Source: Aldrovandia affinis
Lineage: Eukaryota > Chordata > Actinopteri > Notacanthiformes > Halosauridae
Direction of reading: 5' to 3'
DNA length: 64,000 nucleotides
Assembly: GCA_029706075.1 (NCBI GenBank)
Contig: JAINUG010000085.1
Coordinates: 2,505,392-2,569,391 of the forward strand
Positions 37,401-52,300 of the stretch are shown piece after piece. The stretch's first letter is position 1. Each line of letters starts with the position of its first letter. Made by a program: the position numbers and the translations under genes. Below the pieces are notes generated by a model. It saw nothing but the letters and a program-made list of their open reading frames with translations. It was not told the DNA's origin and searched no databases.

Positions 37401-37814
37401 ATTGTTTATTTCATTCAGAAGGGAGGAGTTGCATACCTCTGGGAGGGGGGGAAGAGTAGAGGAGAGGAGATCGCTCTCAGAAAGCTTTTGGTCTGACTCA
37501 AGGGCAAAATAAACTTGCCTGAATAGTTTACTGTACCAATAGTTCCTTGCTCTTTGGTAATGATGTCAGTGCAAGACGAGGATAGGTGATATATGCCCCA
37601 TTTTCATTCAGAGTTTACACAGTTGAGGGGTAAGTAGTTTTCAATAGCAAGAAACCAAAATGGCAAATTGAAAAACTGTGATGCTGCTTGAGGGTTTCTG
37701 CTGCACAGTTATCTCAAAGTAGATGTACAATTTGCTCTAAATGCCTGTAATAGAATGCACAGTTAAAGAGTGATGATAGTGATGATAGGAGAGATCTGTG
37801 AGAAGTGGAGTACA

Positions 37815-37910
37815 CCTGGGAATAGTACTGGGACCTCTGTTCTATCTTATTTATATAAATGATCTTGAAAAGGACATTAGTAGCAAAGTAATTATATTTG
37901 CCATTGACAG
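37815..37910 (+). pseudogene. Non-LTR retrotransposon reverse-transcriptase fragment
   Basis: The plus frame reads GIVLGPLFYLIYINDLEKDI then SSKVIIFAID, the RT block normally written G-VLGPLLF-IYINDL...FADD. The catalytic FADD has become FAID, and stops follow. A short, dead LINE scrap. Confidence 0.8.
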
Positions 37911-40900
37911 AAAACCTGGGTGTGTAGCAAAGAGATCCTAAAATAATACAAGATGCATTAAGTAGAATCCAGAATTAGGTAGACACCTGATGAAAGAAAT
38001 ACATTTAGCATGTATAGTCAACACCAGTTTAAGGTGGGATTATAATCATTTGTTTTCCCCAAATTTCTATAAAGCATTTTTAATGGTGAGTCATAACTAT
38101 AGGCCCATGTAATCTCTGCAATGTCCTCCGTCATCTTTAAAAGGCCTCACGTCAGCTACTATTTCCTTTCACTCTGCAATACAGCTGAGCTTCCACAGTT
38201 ACTCTGTTGGAGTACCGCAAAACTGATGCATCTGGGGCAGACAGGCTGACCAGAAGAGTCGCTATTTGAAGATTAGGTTGCCAACTCTGCCAACCGAAAC
38301 CCTCTGTGGATGATGCAACTGCCACTTATGCTCTTGATAGATTTTTTCAAGATTTTGGTGATCTTCTTACTTGTGCTTGTGGTTGAAAGCCTATTGCATA
38401 GAATATCACCACAAGTGCACCTGAATATGCCTAGAGGTGCTCCTAACAGTTACCAAACCTTAATACACACAGATAAATGTCATATTACTTCAAATAGTTG
38501 CAGAATAATGTTTATTGTGAAATCTCAATTGGCTAGGCAGTGTTCATTCAAGGGTTGAAATTATTATGTTATGTTATGTTATGTTAATATATACACACAC
38601 CTAAACAGAACCTAAGTACAAGCCTAAATAACAACATCTGTAGCCCATTATAATAATTTTTAAATGTTGAAATAGAGCTGAATCAAAAGATAGCAGTCAA
38701 ATCAATTATGATTTTTATCTCTGAGACACAGGGATAGCATCTCTGGAAAACAGATCCTCACGTACACCTAAACCAGGAGAAATGCATGCAGACCAGCTAC
38801 CGGATCATTTAGAGGTCATCCTATTGATTTTGATGGCTGCTCCAGCACTGTTCAATTCAGACACATCCTAGGGGGACCAACAAATATTTTACAATTAGTT
38901 AGATTAAATTATTGAATTGTTGATTGTATTAGCAGTATACAGAATTTTGCATTCCCTTTCATTTCATGAGCTGAATTCATTGGAAATATAAATGTTACGT
39001 ATTTATTTCAGTGTTACAGCCTTTGCATCAGTAGGAAGTACAATTAACACAGAGGGAAAAGAACAAACTTTAACTTTAATAAAATGCTATAGAAATGTAA
39101 TGTACAATACATAAGTGTTTCAGAATGGCAAAATGATACAAGTAAGCCTTACATTTTCGAATGCCTACTGTTGAATGGACAAGTGACATTTCAGTAGTAC
39201 GAATATAATGATCACTTAACATTGAGGGACCCAAGGAAGGTTAGATGGTACAGACGTCTGCTTTGATTTTCAAATGTAAGGAAAACATTAAGAACCCAAC
39301 ACTTACATCACTGCATCTGGAGGTTGTACAAAGCAAGGCAACAGGAGTCTGCATTAGCACTACCATATTTCATGGAGCCTACAGTATTCCCATACATAAT
39401 AAATTCACATGTCATTGCTCTGTGTGGTTCCAGAATTGATGCAATGAAACAAATCAATAATGATATTTAGTACAAAACGAATTATTATAATTTCTTCTTA
39501 GTCCAAGAAAGGCACCAACTGGAGATAGCTGGCCTCTCAAAGAGCTGGACTGGGGCCTGGCCTCAAAAATATTGTGTTCAGATGACTCATGTCACTGTTA
39601 AAAGACTGTGGGATGAATTGTATCTTGTGGCTGAGAGGTTGCAAAAGGTTAGGATTCTTCCATCAGCTAGTTGCAAAACTGTCTTCATATTAAGAGAAAA
39701 AAAGAAAGATACATATTTTTCACCAAGCAGTTTTAGGCCACTGACCTGTGGGTGGTTTTGGGAGTTATTTATACTGACTTTTCAATGCTTGCCATTCCAA
39801 ATTCAAGAGGTAATTCACAAGGTAAACAAACACACAAAGGCATTTCCTAACTGTCATGCAACGGTCATCTAAAATATTTAACATTACTTCAAGGTGGAAA
39901 CAATTATCTGGGAAACTTCAAAGCATGAACTACAAAAATGCATGGAAGGTAAACAGACACATTTTAAATTGGAGGTGACACAAGTGGACAGTAATCTGTC
40001 TCAGAATCTGACAACACTAACTACCTTAAAAACACTTACAATTAGGACAAAATGCAATTCCTGCCATTTTTACAATGTCAGACAATTACAAACAGTAATC
40101 TAATATCGCACAATGAGATGACAGGAAACTAAAAAGGGCAGGCTATGCCTGTGTTTTAAAAGTAACAATACTTTACAGTTTTGTCAGTTGAATGTTACAC
40201 AAAGGTTTGCACTGCACACACTTACACAACACTTTTAAATGGTTTTAGTTCTGTTCCGATAAACACAACTATTTGAGAATGTGCGATAATTCTGTGAGCA
40301 TCTTTCTCTGGGTTTAAATCAGGCACATTAGTGTCCATTCCCATAGAATCAACCAGCTACTCTGTTTGAGTCAAGGGAGGTTGTAAGGCCAAAGAGGAAG
40401 ATATGTGTTGTCACCCAAGGGAGCAGCCATATGTCAGACTACAACTCAATTAGCTTCAGTAGGCAAGGCCATTACTTGGGTGTTATGACTAGCAAGGCCC
40501 AGAGAAGGGGTTAACACATGCTTTGCCCATCCCCCAAACAATTTTACATCTGAAATACAGGATACAAAAACAACACTGGACCATGGCCACTATCAAGGTT
40601 TACAGGCACTGAGCTTGAGAATGCTCACAAGACTAAATACCTATGACAGTGTGCTTCAGCAAGAGGGAGATAGGAGAACATTCACTATTATGAAAAGACC
40701 CTGGATTTATTTGAGCTGTGTTGTATGTAATTGATATGGGCATCTTTGCTGAATAAACAGACTTTCATTAAACAAAAATAAAACTTTTTTTTTCCAAAGC
40801 ATGTTTATTTTTGTTGTGCTTATTATTTTGAATATGTAAACAAAATTTCACTGCATGTATTATTTTCTGTTTTAATATGACTGTAATTGTCATTTCGGTG

Positions 40901-41895
40901 TGATTTCATTTTATTTTTTAAAACAAATAATAATGTTCACTGTATCAGACATCCTTTATATGGCAAAGATATCAAAGATTGAAATTGACCAAATTTGTGG
41001 CACTCCCACTATATAACATTGCCAGATTTTCACACACAGGTGAAATTGCATATGAAAATAAGAAAAAGAAAGTGCTTGAGAAATATTTTCTCCCTTTTTA
41101 TATTAAGGCTCTATCAAAGTATGCGAAAAAGGAAATTGAAAAAATAAATATGTTAATTGAAAATATTAAATATCCAACCATTTTGTCTGAACAATATAAG
41201 TTTCAATCTTTTGAATATTTACAACAAAAACTTGAAATTGGGCCAAATAAGACTCAAAACATTCTGTTGTCCAATTGCAGACATAAAAAAATTGACAACT
41301 GTGGTTCTAATAGCAATGTGTGAATAATGGTTTATGACAAATTCCATCATGAATTGCTTGAACCAGAATAAACAGGATGATATATATCTATAAATAAACA
41401 AATAGGCAGCAATTCAATATTTTTTCACTCACAAATTGTGCAATTGTTCTGGGCCATGCAATATGTTGAATTTCAACACTGCAGTCCTAAACAAAGATTA
41501 AATCAAACTGCTAATTTACATTCTGACATAACTAATCTGAATCCAGTCATTATGTCCTGACCTAATAATTCAAAGTTTATAGACTTTTCTATAGGCTTCA
41601 TATATTTAAATAATACACTACTTGTTTTAATTTAATCTATAACAAAAATAACTGCTTATGCTACAAAGTAAACCATGAGTGAAAGGTATATTGAAAGGCA
41701 AATACATAGCTTATGTCTTAACCTCACAGGCCTCTACTAAACTATTCAGTATCTGTACAATTACACGAAAAGGCATTGCTTGCATACAAACACAGGTGTA
41801 ATTGCTAGCTTCAGTGTCTGTTCCCCTCAAGCTGAATCATTAGTAGACTACAAAAAATGCAATATTTCAAACAATCAAAGAAATACTGTAATATG

Positions 41896-42442
41896 TACAG
41901 TACCAGTCAAAAAGTTTGAGTACACCATCCATCTGGATTACGGCTAATCGGGCACTCCTTCATTCTTCAGCAAGATAACGACCCGAAAAACACCTTGAAG
42001 TTGTGCGAGAACTATCTGGTGAAGGAGGAACGTGAAGGACAACTCAAACTAATGACCTGGCCTGCCCAGTGTCCAGACCTCAATCTCATAGAACCTGTAT
42101 GGGACGAACTGGACAGAAGAGTCAAAGCAAAGCAACCCACAAGTTTCTCTGGGAATTGCTGCAGGAGAGCTGGGAAGACATGTTGGGTGATTTCCTGCTG
42201 AAACGTATGAACTGAATGGCCTGTGTTTGTGAGGCTGTTATCACGGCAAAGGGTGGCTATTTTGAGGAATCCAAGATTCAATTTTCAATAAAATGTTCTT
42301 GAACATTTCTTTGATGTTCATTTTTTTATTGTTACATGTGTTTTTTGTCATTTTCAAGTATTTCCAGAAACTTTGAAGCATTGTCAATTATGAGATAAAC
42401 CTAGTTTCCAGCAAGTGTACTCAAACTTTTGACTGTACTGTA
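41896..42442 (+). mobile_element. Internally deleted Tc1/mariner element with both inverted repeats
   Basis: Bounded by TA dinucleotides and imperfect inverted repeats of about 27 bp (CAGTACCAGTCAAAAAGTTT... and ...AAACTTTTGACTGTACTG). The inside keeps only the C-terminal transposase: QQDND-PKNT (second catalytic Asp) and CPDLNLIEPVWDEL (Glu), then a frameshift. At about 545 bp, it is less than half the usual length. Confidence 0.92.
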
Positions 42443-43357
42443 AGTACTAAAGACCCAGCATATTTCCAAACAAAACAGGGGACCTACATGATCCAATATT
42501 AAATATTGACCAAAGGGCACCTAGAGCCATTCTCTGAAGAATGATCAGAGATGTTACCTTCAATTGTACCTATCAATTCACAGTATATCAACGTTCACCT
42601 TGAGATTCATTTGACATTTTCTGCAAAAGGGTAATTACTAATTGAAAATTAACTGCAGGCAAAGTGTTTACTTTCGCAAACCAAGCACACACCAAGTAAA
42701 TGGCACTTACACTACAAATTTGTAAATGCTAATGGTACATCTAATCAAACACTTTTCCTGTGTCTTATTTTCCCATAAAAACCTAGGTGCCTTTTAAATA
42801 ATCAATTCCCATCATCGACGTAGTACTGTGTTTAGTTTAGTTGCACAGATTCATTCAAGTGCCTGTACCAATACTGTCAGAAACCCTTGCACTTCAAAGT
42901 TGAATAAGGCCTCAAATAAAACAGAGAGCAAACCTAAGTCATTTGCTATATGACCAAAACACTGACACATTAATACCTTAATTAGAATCAGCTACATAAC
43001 AGAAAATAAAGTGCTTGTAATAAATGCTTGGCAAGACCCAAACAGCAAAACAAAATATCAACTCCTACACTGTATGTCTTTATGCTTCCGAATTGCAACT
43101 CATTATATTTAGGATTGTTTCGTGGAATTATTCCACCATGTTGACTATACGGCCAACACTGTCATTGTGCCTTCCTCCACTCAATACAGTGCCCACATAC
43201 AGCATGATTCAAATAAGTTAAGCAGAACAAGGAAGAGCTCAAATGACATGATACAAACATTTACCGTTTTCATTTAGCTTGTTTTGGTTTCAGTTTGTGT
43301 TTCATCTTAAACCCCAAAAAACAGAAGTATATATAACAAGCTTCTCTGTGATCAAAC

Positions 43358-43384
43358 TTAAACTATTTTCCCATTTTCTTTCAC
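43358..43384 (-). CDS. ccdc9b: ccdc9b last coding exon
   Basis: Encodes VKENGKIV and TAA (43358-43360). Acceptor TTCCAG directly before; the 3' UTR continues to lower coordinates for an unknown distance. Confidence 0.8.
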   Translation of the reverse strand: MKENGKIV

Positions 43385-46300
43385 CTGGAAGACAAAAGTA
43401 CAACAAAAGTAGTTAGAATAACAGTAATTAAGAGAATCATGCTACACGGTACACCTTAATGCAGATAAAAAGTGCATTGCAGATTAAGTCATTCAATTTC
43501 ATTTCAGAGCTGACAATACAATACTTTTGTAATAATTTTGTTTTACCATAGAAATACAGTTGAGCTGGACCAGTTACCCTAACAGAACCAGTTGAAACAA
43601 ACAAACTCCTCCCTGTGGGCCTGGCTCAGGAAAAGGTACAGCCATGCAGAAATCTTATCTTACAAATCTGCAATGCACCCACCCGCCCCCCAAATCACAA
43701 GGCATGGAGATCAAGGTCAGCATGAAATGAAAATGATTGGATTGAATAAATTAGATTCCATTCATCGCCTCCGTGTGTCAGTCTAGTCCTCACCTTGTCG
43801 TTGCTGGTCTGATACGGATGCGGTGCTCCAGAGTCTAGGTTCAGCACAGAGAGGCTGGAGTTGACCATCTCCTCTGAGGGAAGGACAGAACCACAAGAGC
43901 TTCAGTTAGTGACTTCGTTTTCTTTGGGAAGAGAACATGTACACAGGCTCTTGAAAGGAACTGTGTAAATACCTGGGCTTCTGGCGCTCTTCGGATATTT
44001 GAGAGGCTGGTCGGCACTTTCTTCTGGGAGAGCGGCTGAGTTTCCCTCCGTGGTTCTGCGTTCGTTCTCCAGGCCGGGAGTGAGACCTCGTGCATTTTCG
44101 TGCTTGTTTTCAGCTGTCTCAGTTTTGGGGGCGTCTTCTGGTCCCGGCCCCTCAGGATGACAGTCTGACGGGAGGCTGCTGACAGGGGCATTGCTGCGGG
44201 GGAGGTCAGAGACCTCCTGGTCCTGTTTCTGACCGCCATCTTCCTCGGGTCCCCTCAGGCCCGACGCCGGGGTGTGCTCAGCCTCCTCAGTCGCCGTTGA
44301 GGGAACGCCGCTGCCGGGAGAGTTTCCTTTAACGGCGTCTGCCTCCCCAGGCTCAGTGGGAACGGGGTTTGGCACTTCCTTGTCAGTACCTTTGGTCTCC
44401 TTGATGGTCTCTTCTGAGAAACGGACCTTTTTTTCGGGAGCTCTGCAAGGTTTCTCCACCCTTTCCTTCTGGCTGGCGGCTGGAGTCCCTGAGGCGGTAT
44501 CCACGGTAGCGTCCTTGTTGCCCTGGCTGCGGTCAGCATCCACGGGGTCAGCTCCACCTCCCTCAGGGTCGCCCCCGGCAACCTCTTCATCACCTCCCGC
44601 CGTGTCTGGGCAGAGAAGAGAGTCCTTTCCCTCGTCCTCTTCTTTGCTCTCCGCCCCTGCTGTGGGGCTCAGGTCCACCTCAGGTTCGTCAAAGGCATCC
44701 AGCTCCTCCAAGAACTCTTCAAAGCTGGTCTCCAAAGTCTAGAGGAGCATTAATGTACAATTTACTCCATAATATGGATTTTCAGAGGACTTGAAAATGC
44801 AGCACCTTAATTTACAGACACAATTCTTTTTCCTGAGAAAGTTACATGTGAAATACATAAATGTATAAACATATGACATGAAGTGTGTTAATCTTAGTGA
44901 TACAACGTATGTTAAATAAGCGTCAATTGAGCAATACACAAAACAGCTCACTTGTGTGCTACTTTGGCAAGATTTGCTAACCTTGAAAAAACATATGAAG
45001 ATAAACCCAAGCGTCAGATATATGACCAGATCTACTGACCTGTTCGTCTTCGTCTTTAGCATCCCATCTGAAATTCACAAACGTCAGATTAACTAACAAG
45101 GCATGTTTCACAACAGTTCACAACAGTCATTTTATCTACCAATCGCTCAAGCAGTCAATCAATCAACCAATACATGAATCATTCAGTCATATATTGTGGC
45201 CCTTGAAACAAGCTTTCAAAGAATTCATTAATGGCTTAGGCCCACTTCCACAAGAGGAAGGGAATGTGGTAAAATGTACCATAGGGCCACATTCTGCATA
45301 TCCTCAGCTCAGTTGTTCCCAGCCCTCTCCTCCCGAACCCCCAGCCAGTCCACGTGTTTCTTCAATTCTAACTCCAGTGCACCTGATTCAACTACTTAAT
45401 GAGTGTTGATTAGTTGAATCAGGTGTGCTGGTGGTGGAATTGAACAAATACATGGACTGGCTGGGGGTTCTCGAGGACAGGGTTGGGAACCACTGTTCTA
45501 GTTCATGAGAGTATTATCAGGTGCCTTTTAAATAATGATAACATTGATAATAATTACAATATGAAGAATGGCGCTGAAACCAAAAATCCAGAAATTGAAC
45601 AAGAACGAGTACAGTTATAACGAGTACACACACTGTGGAATAATCATCAGCGAAGGGGGGGGGGTGAAGGTGCTGAAGAGTGACTGAAGCCTGCTTCTAC
45701 AGGAGCCTTGGGTATTTAATTAGCAGCTCCACACTCTGGATGCTGGGCTGCGCCCACAAGCACTTTCCCGGCCGCTGTCTTTTCCGTCAGGTTCTGTGTC
45801 CCACCTAATAGCTGGCATGTGGTGATCACCCACACCGGCAGAGCCTGAGTGCACTCTCCCACGTCATCCACATCTCCACTGTGGAGATGCTGCTGCCACC
45901 GTGAGCCTCATTTGCACAAGCACCAGTGAGAGAAGATGACAGCATTTAAACTGCGGTGAAACGGTATGCATAAAAATAAGCCATTTCACACAGAAATAGA
46001 CTTGCCTTCGTTCTGTATAATTACAGGGGCGCGGGGGGAGTCCATATCATATAAATCCCAGGTTATTTGTGGCAGAGACATCAGATGAGAACTGGGCTAT
46101 TCTCTCAATTTGTCAGGATAAAAACATGAAAGGATTACAAAATGTCCTTCTCGAGGGATGCAGTGGCTTTCCTGAAAACAGGAGGAGGACAGGCACAACG
46201 GAACCAGACTCCTGTGCTACATTCTATAGCCCCCTGATGGGACTGGTGATTCAGAGACTATGAATAGTTCCTATTTTTACCACTTCAGGGCAGAAAATGC

Positions 46301-49300
46301 ACCCTGAGTCAAGACACACTTATTAACCCTTTCAATGCATGTTTTTAACTTTCACTATTTGTTTTGAAATGTATGACACCAATATTGGATTCTAATAAAC
46401 ACGGATTGTTTATCACTGAAAATTACTAGTGAATAAAATAGACCAATTACATGTGATACAAATGAACAAAATAAATAAATGTATTATATTAGTAATAAAA
46501 TGTTATAAAAATGTATTCTTTCCAGTTTTTTTAACTTGTTTCTTTGATTATTGAAAAAAGATGCATTTTGCCTTTGTTGCAGTAGATGCCTTCCCACTAC
46601 AAGTTGGCATGTGATCAAATCAGAAGGATTATGTTTCATTCAAAAGTGTAAACGGATAAGGTTGGCTCAATCTGAACAACTCCCACTCCGTTTTAGGATT
46701 TTAGGTCATTTTATCAATCACAGTAAAAGAGCAATGTTCATGATTATTTACAATGAGAATGAAACTTCAACGTAATTAAATGTAATTTCTATTAAAACCA
46801 CGCAATGATTTTATCCAGTAAATGGGACATTTGGTTTGGACTAGCCCTGACCGACAAGATGTTTTCACAAACTACCAACTATGGAGATATCTCCATCACT
46901 AAGTGAAATAATACAAATGAAATGCCAAATGTCACTCACATGAAGACCTGGGTTTCTCCCTGAAGGGCTCGTGATCACAAGATTGCACTAGTTACAGTAC
47001 CTCCTCTAAACAAATGTTGCAATTAAAATACCGCACCTGGAATATTTTGACAACAGACTAATCTTAACTAGTTGCATTTGGACATCAATACATTTTGATG
47101 TCTTTTCACAGAGATGCGATTACTTACACAATTCCCTATATATGCAGTGCATACACAAAACATATTTATAAACATTTTTAATCAACATCTTATTTTAATT
47201 CATGCAGCTTTTTTCCTTGATCCCAGATTCTGGGCCAAAGGTTTGGCAAAGGTGAGTCAAACTGAACGGGAACTAAACTTGAAAACGTATCTCAGTTATC
47301 ACGATTGTAATACTGTATGCATAGGGCAGGCAGTGTAGTGTAATGGTTAGGGAACTGGGCTTGTAACGTTAAGGTTGCAGGTTCGATTCCCAGGTGGGGG
47401 CACTGCCGTTGTAGCCTTGAGCAAGGTATTTAACCTGAATTGCTTCAGTTAATATCCATGGATTGTATTTAAAGAAATGTCAAACCTGTAAGTCGCTCTG
47501 GATAAGAGCGTCTGCTAAATGCCTGTAATGTAATGTAATGTAATCTGTACACAGACTGGGGCCGAGCGGGTTTCCCTCTATTCGGAGGTGATGTCATTAC
47601 CCCCCTGGTTGGGGCTCTCCAGGCCAGCTGCAGAGGGGGAATAAGGCGTGGTGCGGGTATGGCTCGGAGGCTCACCTTCTTGCTCTCCCAGTCAGGCGAT
47701 CCTTGCCCTTGGCTTTGCTGCTGACCGTCGGTGGGTTTTTGCCACCCTTGTCTCTGTTCCGGTGCAGGTGACCTGGCAGGATGACAAACAACATTTATAA
47801 CCAATGGAATTTATCCATTTTCCGCCTATTTACCAGTCTCACTAACTATTATGCTCTTTTCTCAAAGTCAAAAGTTGACTTCTTCACCAAGGGCTTTTGT
47901 GTCACTGAAACCGAAATGTTGGTGTTTGGCAAATGTGTCGCTTTATTGAAAGCCTCAGAGCAATCCAAAGAAAGCAATAAAAACGAATACATTAAAATGC
48001 AGCTGTTATTCTCTAATAAATGATGCACAATGCGATAAAGTGCCGTTTTCATCATGATTTCGTTATTTAGGAAAGAATAATATTTGTCATATTCAAACCT
48101 CTGCTTGTGAGTCACCGTGCAATTTGAGAAGGTAAAACTATAGTTTAATTATATTATATTCTATTATATTATAATATGCATCTATTGTGATAAACTGATT
48201 TACACCCCCACTCTAAAACACATAATTAGACAGTAAACTTTGTGGCAGTTTTAAATTGTTCTTAATCTTAAAAACGCCGTAAATGCAGAATCCAGAGTGG
48301 GGTCCCTATTTATTATCAAACCCATAAAGTATTGATCAATATACAGACAGCGAACAAAAAAACTAAAAAAAGTATTCCAACAGTGAAGGATTCTGATGTT
48401 TCCATAATTGTGTGGGGTGCATTTTCCTTCTATGGTTTGGCTGAGCTCATTAGAAGGCAAGGTCGATGTCAATCTTGACTTTTACTGAGTGATCATCTTG
48501 ACACCCCATGATAAAGCGTTTCTTTCCTGCAGAGAGAGGTGTCTTTCAAGATGACAACGCCCCCCAACACAACAACAGAGCACAAGTAGTTGCCCAACGG
48601 TTTGAGGAGCTTGACAATGGCGTTATCCAGATGTCACGGCCTTCTCAGTCACCGAGTTTCAACCCAATCAAGCATTTATGGGACATTCTGGAATGATGTC
48701 TGAGACAACATCGTCCCGCATGACAGTGGCACACAAAATTGATTGATGACTGGTGTCGTATTCCTCCTGCAGAATTCCAGATGCTGTCAATGTGTGCATT
48801 ACAGGCTGTACTGGCAATGCAAGGTGGCCTAACACCCTATTAAGTGGCTTTACATTGGTGTTTACATTTTATTTTGTCATTACCTGTATGCTAGCTGATT
48901 ATCAACAGTGAAAAAGTGCATGTACACAGTTTTCCTGGTTTCTTAAGTTAAAGTCAGAATGTGGCATAGAAGAGACTTATAATGAGCTGGTTAATTACAT
49001 CACCCCTGTAAGCAATGCCATTCATTCTAGTTAAATGTTATTAGTATTGGTTTTAAATACAAGTGTGTACACAATGTTGGGGCACTCCCTAGTATTTTGC
49101 ATGGACAGTTTGATGCAGGTTTTCTGTTTTGATCAATATCGGCATTGGGTCTTTTGTATGTAATTTGAAAGTGTGCCTGTACTACGTTAGGAACAGATGA
49201 AGTAGCCATTGTATTATAGTAGGTAAAGTCAGCAAGATGGCTAACATTAAGCTTGCTTCAATTGCTTCATGAAAGCAACACATTCACAGGAAAGCTGTGG

Positions 49301-52300
49301 CTATTGGTTTACGTCTTTTTGGATCACAGATCAAATTAACCCCATGTTCACAGCTTACATTGTTCAAGCCAGAGATCTTAAACTAATCCTGTCTGTTTTT
49401 GAGAGACATTTTGTAAAATGTCACACAGGGGACTACTCATTAGACCAAAGAATTGTCCCTTCTTGTTGTTTTTCTCCGAGTGCGTCAGCTTACCGAAATG
49501 ATTTTGAAGAAGGGCCCACATTAAAACTCACACAATTCACTATTTCCAACCGTTTTTCATTTTTCAAATGGGAAATACAATCACTTTCTTCAGTAGACAC
49601 CATGAATAAATGAAGTTGAATGCAGGTGTGATATTTACCCCGTGATTCGGCTGTGGGTCTTGGATGTCCTCTTCTTGCATTTCTTCCCCCTGAGGAAATA
49701 ACACAAGAACTCTGTGGAATAACTCAGGCTGCATGGCAATTTCACTCCGAACGTAACAATGCAAGACAAAAGTAATTCGGGGGCCTTTCACGCATAAATC
49801 CTTCGTTGTTTCTAACTGTGATAGGATCTTTCTTCATTTCCACCTGTTTACGCAGTGAAGGAGAGGAGGGTTTGGAAATGAAGCAGTGTGCTGTTGAAGA
49901 TATAGTGGGAGATTAGTCGGCTTGAGAAAGGGCACCATCAGATTGTGTGGCGTATGCATTAGCGTCGTATGACTGACGGCACTACACAGCCAAGCCTCAT
50001 ACTGTCTGACACTATTCTGTTCCCTCCCAGTTTAATCAAGGTCAATGGCATGCTTTCCATTAGAAAGGGGATTGCTGGGGGAAGACGTCCACAAGAATCT
50101 TCAGTGAAGTCAAAGCCCAGTATGAGGTTCTACTGAAATCAGTTTGGGATTGATGTTTTTCTGATTCTGCATTCATCTTTTTTTTGTTTTTCACATGCTG
50201 CATGTCAATGTTATTAATCACTGCTTTCAGAATTATTTATTTTCTGAATAAAAGATTCAATGTAAAAAAACGAACACTAACATGAGTCTGTACAGGACAA
50301 TACAGATTGAAAGTCGTACTTCGATTTTGCACATGCCTAAATTCATCAATATTGTGCTATGGCACGATAATATATTGTTTTAAACCAGAAAGACTCAAAT
50401 GAAAGATTTCAACAACCACAACTATTATTATCATCATAATCAGTCTCTATTGACAGCGACAACTCCCATGTAGCATCTGTTGAGCTCAGGCAGACAACAT
50501 TAACTGCCTCCTAACTTATGTGCCATGGTTTCATGAAGATTGTTTTTCTTCGGTTTTTGCTTCCGCCAGTAAAGGTGCACCACTGCATGTTGATTGCAAG
50601 TATGTTTCTAACAGCTACTCACAGAGCTTCACCCAGTTGCTGCAATGGTGCCTAACCTAATGGAAAGCTAAAATACACTACATGTCCCTTCATATTGTAT
50701 ATATAACATTTAAGGCTATTCATGTATGGTGCTAGAATGAGCACTTTAAATATGTTTATAGAGCTGTAAACTAAAGATCTCTGAACATCAATGGCTGTAA
50801 TTAAAATGGTTGGTATGATGTCTTTCTAAATTAGATTTTGTGGTAATGTAGCAAATTCTATCCATTTTCTCAGCAACATAGACTCCCCAGGGCAGTGCAA
50901 TTGATTCTGACGATGTGCACGTGTTGTGTGTAACTTTGCACTGTAAGTAAGCTGCTGTTTAGTACCGGGTGCGTTTATCCACTTCCAAATCATCGGATTC
51001 CTCACCTCTTGCTTTGTTCCCTCGTTCATTTTCTCCGTGAAATCTCTCTCGAAACCTGTGGGGAGATAATCTAATTACAGGAAATTAAGTCACCACGCTG
51101 ATGCATGGCAAACCTCTCCATCAGATGAATGCACAGCACCATTCCTAGAATGAAAGAAGTGCCTCTGTCTCCAAGCACAAATGTACACAAATGGTAACCT
51201 TGGCTCCAGTTCGGACACCTCTCCGCCCCTCCCTGGAAGAGGACGTTTGTTTCTTGAATCACTAGAATATATTACATTCTATCCAGTCTCTGGCGCATCA
51301 TTAAACCTCTCCAAATAAGGCAAGGCATTCCGACCTCTGCTATTAATAGTGCTTCCTTTGCATCACTTGCTTCTAATGCTTCCAGTTTATGGCAAATTTA
51401 TCTCAGCGCTGGCCCGTGCTGGGAGAACCTCATTTGCGAATGTTTTTGAGAACATGGAGAGGCGGAGATGAAGGGAAAACTTCTGTCTGCTGTTACCCAA
51501 GGATAATCTGAGAAGTGACAGAAAGAGAATAGGCGAACACTCCAATAGCTATACTTGCCAGGGACTGTGGCGCTACCTCAATAACAAAGTGAGGCTATAT
51601 GTCACTTAATTTGATGATACGGCAGGGTAGACTTTTGAACTTCTGGTTTTCAACCGAAATGTGCCACTAATTGGTCTGCATTTCACATAAATGCATTTCC
51701 CCCAGATTCGGGTATGTTGCGGTCTGCTTCAAATTGTTATCTGTGCTCAGCTGCTAAGGATGTGGATTGCTGCAGACTTGGTTCAGGGAGGTCATTGCTA
51801 TAAATTCCACCACCCAATTAGGAAAGCAGCAGAAGATTCCAATTGTAGACACCAACAAACACAAACAAGTTTCCATTTGGAAAACCATAACTTCTACTGA
51901 AGTCAAAATATATGAAGCGTACTGGCTTTCCTATAGTATACGTTTTTTAACTTACGTCCCATCTTAAATCAGCGGCAAAGCAACACTTTGTCTAATAAAC
52001 TCATCGTCACAGATGAGAAATTACTTTGTCTAACCTTTCCCGGACCTCAATCATATGGCATTGATTAGCAATTGATCTAGTATTGATTAATAAATAAATA
52101 CTTCTGAAGTTAGGCCAGCACCCCTCCACAATCCCACTTTGCCCTATGACTTTTAGCACGGGAGCACAGCTGTAGAAGCTGTACTGGGGCATTACTGTAT
52201 GCTGTGCTTTCTCACTTGCCTGTGTTTGTTAGCTGTAGTCATGGCGGAGAGAATCTGCAGGAGAAACACTCCAGAGGCTGACAAAGAGCAGCCTTGTTCT

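Larger units (their letters stand above)
30932..43357. other. inafm2 3' flank, gene-poor interval and probable ccdc9b 3' UTR
   Basis: No coding gene recognised over 12 kb. Contents: inafm2 3' UTR up to about 31.7 kb; a 14-bp palindrome at 33,245; a SINE at 34.2 kb; a LINE scrap at 37.8 kb; (TTATG)n near 38,565; a Tc1 relic at 41.9 kb. Minus-strand AATAAA signals (for example 40,804-40,809 and 40,910-40,915) could end ccdc9b, but I cannot choose. Confidence 0.6.

Noticed and set aside
40979..41323. 114-codon AT-rich, Lys-rich frame
   Set aside because: Composition follows the AT-rich DNA; no domain or neighbour supports a gene. A transposon relic is possible, but I cannot show it.
44272..44742. 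156-codon plus-strand frame
   Set aside because: Shadow of the large ccdc9b exon in GC-rich DNA; Ser/Pro-rich with no domain.
47340..47400. tRNA-like sequence with A and B boxes
   Set aside because: Part of a SINE head; the cloverleaf is incomplete and a SINE body and tail follow. The same applies at 19,380, 34,440, 53,830, 54,560 and 63,280.
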